Positions 59,683 through 64,000 of a DNA stretch of 64,000 bases are shown one piece after another. This stretch comes from Engraulis encrasicolus (taxonomy: Eukaryota; Chordata; Actinopteri; Clupeiformes; Engraulidae). The stretch covers positions 57,947,067 to 58,011,066 of the forward strand of contig NC_085857.1 in assembly GCF_034702125.1 (NCBI RefSeq), read 5' to 3'. The first letter of the stretch is position 1; every line of letters starts with the position of its first letter. Both the position numbers and the translations under genes were made by a program. The notes under the pieces are model-generated. The model saw nothing but the letters and a program-made list of their open reading frames with translations. It made no database searches and was not told the origin of the DNA.

Positions 59683-60184
59683 GACATCCTATAGGAAGAC
59701 TAGATGCGTCGTCCGCGTTCCCGTCATGCAAGGCGAACGTCCGCGCATGGCGGCCATGTTAGCGCAGCCTGCTGGCTCAACCAGTTGCAGTGAGTTTTTG
59801 ATGTTGTATACTCTTCAGATGGCCATAATTCCCTCAAATTTATACCGATTTTCAAAAGGGTTGGTTTTTTATACAGTATAAAAAAATCCAAACGAAAGTA
59901 TATGTTGATACTGCATAGTGTTGCATATTCACATTATTATTATATTATATAACATTATATTATAATGTTCATAGGCCTAAAATCATGTATAATATAATTC
60001 AGTAGGCTTATTCAGGTAATTAAATAGATCCCATAAACAAATTCACAAAGTAATCTTTTTTATTTTTAGTAAATTAACAAATAAACGTTCACTTGTAGTC
60101 TACATTCTACTTTGGTTTCGACAGCTCCACCTTGTGTTCAAAATGAGTCGAGACGCTAAAGCCATCCAGATAGAATTAACTTGC

Positions 60185-60379
60185 CAGTGTTGCCAGATTG
60201 GGCTGTTTCCCCCCCAATTGGGCTGCTTAGGATGGCCGTGTGTGGGGAAAAAAATTGGCATTTAGCAGAAAAACCTGCCCAATTTTCACCATAGAAATCA
60301 ATAGAATTGGGTGGGATTTTGAGCTTATATTTTGAGCATTTTTGGGGCTGGAAATCATCCGACTCATCTGGCAACCCTG
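60185..60379. mobile_element. hAT-like MITE, copy 2 (CAGTGTTGCCAGAT ends)
   Basis: Same ends and ~85% similar body as 32159-32345 (GGGCTGCTTAGGATGGCCGTG shared). No clear target duplication here, so older or rearranged. Confidence 0.8.
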
Positions 60380-60768
60380 AGTAGGCTACATCTCTCTTCC
60401 AGTACGTCATCTCTGTCGTCTATAATTTGATGCAATGATAATATCCATGCCGTCGACGTAATGCACAGCAATGGTTAAAATGTGTATTTGCTGTAGGTCT
60501 ATCTATGTTTTGGACAAATAGGTTAAGTGGGAAGTATAGGCCTATTACTCTCCTGGGCGTTTTACCCCAGTCTACACTTAAGTTTTAGGGAGCCCTACCA
60601 TTTATAAACACGTGTCAATATTTCAGCGAAGCAACAGTATACATTTTTAAGTATCCCAACGTTTCAACTCTTCAGTTTACTTCAGGTGTAACGGAGGGTC
60701 TGTGGAGAGTTTAGGCTGCGCTAATATGGCTGACCTGTGCGGACGTGCTTGAAATACGCGATGACGTA

Positions 60769-61016
60769 TGTTAGGTTCAAACCCTTAACATTTGTAAATA
60801 TGAAAGACCTGAAATGAAAGACACAGAGAATCAGTAATTAAGTTTCAAGCCGGCTTGGAGAGCGGATGGGGAGAACCGTCAGCTACCATTTTCCCCACTC
60901 GTTCTAACACTGAAATATCTCCAAGCCATATTTATTGAAGGATTTTCCCTGGTTACATTTGGTATCTCTACCCGCTACGGAGGGGGGGCGTTCACCCAGA
61001 TAGAGATGAATTCATT

Positions 61017-61047
<31 letters not shown>

Positions 61048-61255
61048 GAACAGGCCTTGGCCCAGTTCTCTGTTATGGTTAAGCTGCAGGCAACCTATCT
61101 CAGGAATGCCTGATACAGAGAAAGAGTCTCCGCACAGTCCAGTAATATCCACTGAACTCTAAGCAATGCAAGAAAGGCACATTTGTATAGAGGCAAAATG
61201 TTTGAATCATAACTATAGGATAATTATAGGATAACATGTTTATACAGTTCCAACA
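60769..61255 (-). mobile_element. Endogenous retrovirus 3' LTR
   Basis: On the minus strand it starts TGTTGGAACTG just after a purine tract (ACAGGGGGAAA, 61256-61266) and ends TTTGAACCTAACA. AATAAA lies at about 60932 and a CA tract at 61016-61040. The position directly downstream of the env TM fragment supports LTR identity. No second LTR copy is in the window, so the boundaries rest on the tract and the TG..CA ends. Confidence 0.6.
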
Positions 61256-61271
61256 TTTCCCCCTGTTTATT

Positions 61272-62005
61272 CTATATAGAGGATTTTTTCTTTAAATAGG
61301 TACACTTAGAGGCCCCGAGCATAATCCCCTGGGTCAGGGAACAGATCAGGGACGTGGAGGGAATCGTCAGATTGGTGTGGAGGCTCATGGTCTCCACCAA
61401 CAACATCATCATAGTGTCATCGACATCACTATCCTGTCTAGTTAGACGAGCATATAGGTTTGACATTTTTTCTTCCATTGGTGCAATGGCAGTGGTAATA
61501 AATCTGGTGCACAACACTCTAATACAAGGAATACAACAACATCCACATAACGTGAGGATCGCCGCAAATATTGCAATAGACATGATTATGGACGCTGCCA
61601 ACTGTCTGTATTTGCCAACATGTCAGAGAAACCATCCCACACTGAAGTGTCGACCCTGGAGTGGTCTTTCATTTTCTTTTTGGTTGAGGGATCCCAGTCC
61701 CTCTATCGCCCTGGTGAGACTTTCGTCAGCTGCCGTATTGTTCGGTATGAAGGAACAACATTGATAACCAAAAATAGAGCACACACTCCTATCGGCCAAA
61801 AGCATATCAACCGCAATACGAGATTGGAATGCCATTAGGCAGGTTGCCTTCAGTTGTTCATGGATGGCCCTGAACCCGAATTCAGTTTTGTTGCCCAGCG
61901 CCTGCACATTATAGTGGATGTTGTTCATTCTGTCCACATTTTTGTTTATAGTACACCACCAACATACAAATGATTCAAACCCTGATGCAATTTGATTCCA
62001 CATTG
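61272..62005 (-). pseudogene. Endogenous retrovirus envelope transmembrane subunit fragment, broken
   Basis: Two open stretches in the same frame (62003-61623 and 61601-61272) are separated only by an in-frame TGA at 61623-61625. The upstream stretch holds the heptad-rich helix region and the immunodominant loop CSIFGYQCC, the CX6CC motif of retroviral TM subunits. The downstream stretch holds the membrane-spanning helix followed by a short Cys-rich then charged tail. This layout resembles the percomORF-type env of spiny-rayed fishes. The surface subunit, most of the fusion-peptide side, gag and pol are missing: an in-frame TAA lies just upstream at ~62027. It is a relic that cannot make a functional envelope. 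Confidence 0.75.
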
Positions 62006-62029
62006 AAGCTCTCTTATGTTTGTTTTAGG

Positions 62030-63880
62030 TTAGGTTAAGGGGTGAAGTTTCAGAACAAGGTTTCATTTAACATGTGCCCTATACACATATTTGTTTGATG
62101 CACTGATTAATCCTAAAATATCTCTCCTGTTTGAGACATGTGCCATCCACATGACTCAATAAGACTGAAGTAATTTCCGAAACAGACTTTGAGCACAGTA
62201 AATGATGAGAAGTAATTGTCCACACAAAAACACATATCTGCACCAAACCCAACCCAAAATGGAGATAAAATAAAACAAAAACAACTGAAGAAACAAAAAA
62301 TGTTTTGTTAGTGTAGACAAAACAAAACCCAAAGCCGCCCAACCATTCTCTCATAATCTATAATCAAAATAAAATAGATAGCTCTACATTCCCGGGGAAC
62401 AACAATTTATCAAGAGCAAAATTATGAAAAAGAAAATTACTCTGGTCAGTATCTGACTATTGTGGCTCACGTTTACATTACAGTTCCTTACAGAATAGGC
62501 GATAAACGCAAACTGACAACATGTGGTGTTGACCACATAGTTACTTCATCCAATGTAGCCCTGAAAATACTATATGCACAGATGGACATAATAGGCACAT
62601 AAGAAACATTAAGCATGCCGTAGTATTGTCTGTCTTTACATGATAGTTAGGCCTGCATAAATCACTTTGTAACAGAACTGAAATATATTGGCATGCAGTC
62701 CTCACTGTCCTTTTGTCATGAGGTCATGGTGATATATGGGCCTAGCCCAACTCCTGCCAATAATGTCAGTACATTCAAAAATGTATTTTGTAAAACAAAT
62801 TTGAGTATGAGTAATATTTGAGAATCCAATAACTAAAACCTTATTGGCAATCAGTTTTCACTTTGATTGCAAGTTGACGACTGAAATGAAAAGACAGAGA
62901 GACAACTGTCTCTTTGTTTATAAATCAAACAAATGAAAATATAAGGATCCCAACGTCATCAAATTCAAACTTTTAAAAGCAAATAGAGAACATTGACATG
63001 TCTCATCACACACCATGTGAAGCAATGTTCACACTTACAGTATTAAACTAATGACAATGATAGATATTTAACATAACTTTTAAGCTTTGGTATTGTTTTA
63101 TCTAGGTCGGTGTTCAGTTTTTTAGGTCTTATTGTCTTTTCAGTGACAAACAGGTGGTTTAGCATACACTGTTGGAGAGTGTCTTTCTGTCTCTGCCACA
63201 GAAATGTGCATGTTGATAGTTTGGCCTGCTGTGTCTGATAACGGGTGCCTTCACAAGACCTTGGGCTACTTACAGAGAGCCTCTGAGACAAACAGCAGCC
63301 ATCCGTATGTTTTAATATCTATACAGAGTCTGTCACTATCACTGCCGCTGCCAAGCTAGTGTAAACATCTACACATAGGACACTGTTATCTTTGCTCGGT
63401 TGACGTTGTCAAGCGCCTCTGTGTATTCAGAGTCTAGTTTTTTGCTAGTTTATCAGAGTCTACATTGTGCTCCAGTCATTAAAATAAAGTTCCAGATCAT
63501 AATTGCATTGGAAATGACAAAATCAAAATAGAACATAATAAGGCAAGAAATTCGATGAAATAAAACGAAGAAATAAGTCATAGTTAAAAGTCAATCAAAA
63601 CAAAATGACAACCTAAATTTCTAGAAATGTTCAGCACATGTGGTCTAACTCTCAGACCAGGTCCAAATTAGGTTTACTCACAGCACCTTTGGGCCATCAA
63701 ATAACGCCTGCGTTATTTCAAGATCTCAAAACCACTGTTCTTTTAAAAAAAAAATAAGAACAAGGAAAAAGCTTCATCTATTCTTTTAGAAGAAAGAAAG
63801 ACATTTTGGTACAGTAAATCATGAAAGCAAACTCTTTTGCAAAGTTAACATGTTCAGGATAATCCATTTAAGACAATGCA
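62030..63880. other. AT-rich stretch with no recognised gene
   Basis: Several open frames under 95 codons, none with a recognisable motif; no clear inverted-repeat boundary. It may contain more of the ERV flank or unique intergenic sequence. Confidence 0.45.
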
Positions 63881-63889
63881 GTAGCCCCT

Positions 63890-64000
63890 TAATGCACGCC
63901 GTACCTCCTGTGGCACGCTGTAATAGACATTGAAGGTCAACTACTATAGTACTACACTACCATGACAGTGCACGGGGCCTTTAGTAATACATTATGACTT
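63890..64000. repeat. Dispersed repeat, inverted copy of 5200-5300
   Basis: The reverse complement of the last ~110 bases (GTAATGTATTACTAAAGGCCC...GTAGTACTATAGTAGTT) matches the block in the f11r intron at 5207. It probably continues beyond the window. Confidence 0.6.

Overview
This is eukaryotic, vertebrate DNA, almost certainly from a teleost fish. Three things point that way: one spliced junctional adhesion molecule gene with 11 exons and GT/AG introns; very dense CA/TG, GA/CT and tetranucleotide microsatellites; and a repeat load typical of fish (hAT, piggyBac-like, Harbinger-like and Tc1-like DNA elements, tRNA-derived SINEs, Ngaro, Gypsy, BEL/Pao and ERV pieces). I saw no bacterial-type operon, rRNA gene or CRISPR array.

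Region 1 (1-16.7 kb): a complete minus-strand gene that I identify as f11r (JAM-A). Its 11 coding exons run from the signal-peptide exon at 16347-16425 to the PDZ-ligand exon at 345-380. All reading phases agree and the product is 310 residues. Nearly every exon edge lies against a CA/TG or CT tract. Partial copies of exons 6 and 8 are embedded in those tracts. The ~10.5 kb first intron carries a minisatellite, a hAT relic in a GGA-rich repeat, and a three-layer nest (palindromic element, then hAT, then LINE).

Region 2 (16.7-36.5 kb): no host gene that I can support. It is a stack of transposable elements, many with readable target-site duplications: tRNA-SINEs (one with a 155-bp retroposed insert), a piggyBac-like element with a hAT inside, a hAT with a perfect 8-bp TSD at 27973-28676, a hAT holding a 939-bp TTAA-flanked palindrome, and a BEL/Pao relic broken by another hAT.

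Region 3 (36.5-47.4 kb): a decayed Ngaro-type tyrosine-recombinase retrotransposon (gag, RT/RNase H, recombinase). It appears to sit between two Tol2-like hAT ends and is itself interrupted by a hAT, a Harbinger-like MITE and a 1.08-kb Tc1-like palindrome. LINE and hAT-transposase fragments follow.

Region 4 (47.8-64 kb): a full-length, very young Gypsy/Ty3 retrotransposon at 48607-56662, on the minus strand. Its LTRs differ at only two positions, both ORFs are intact, and gag and pol overlap at a T_TTA_AAC heptamer, implying -1 frameshifting. Next come a solo LTR containing a second, oppositely oriented copy of the 28-kb hAT; a Harbinger-like element inside an older palindrome; and a degraded endogenous retrovirus 3' end (LTR plus envelope TM subunit with an in-frame stop).

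In functional terms the window is one cell-adhesion gene and its retrotransposon-rich flank. The only element that looks possibly still competent is the Gypsy copy.
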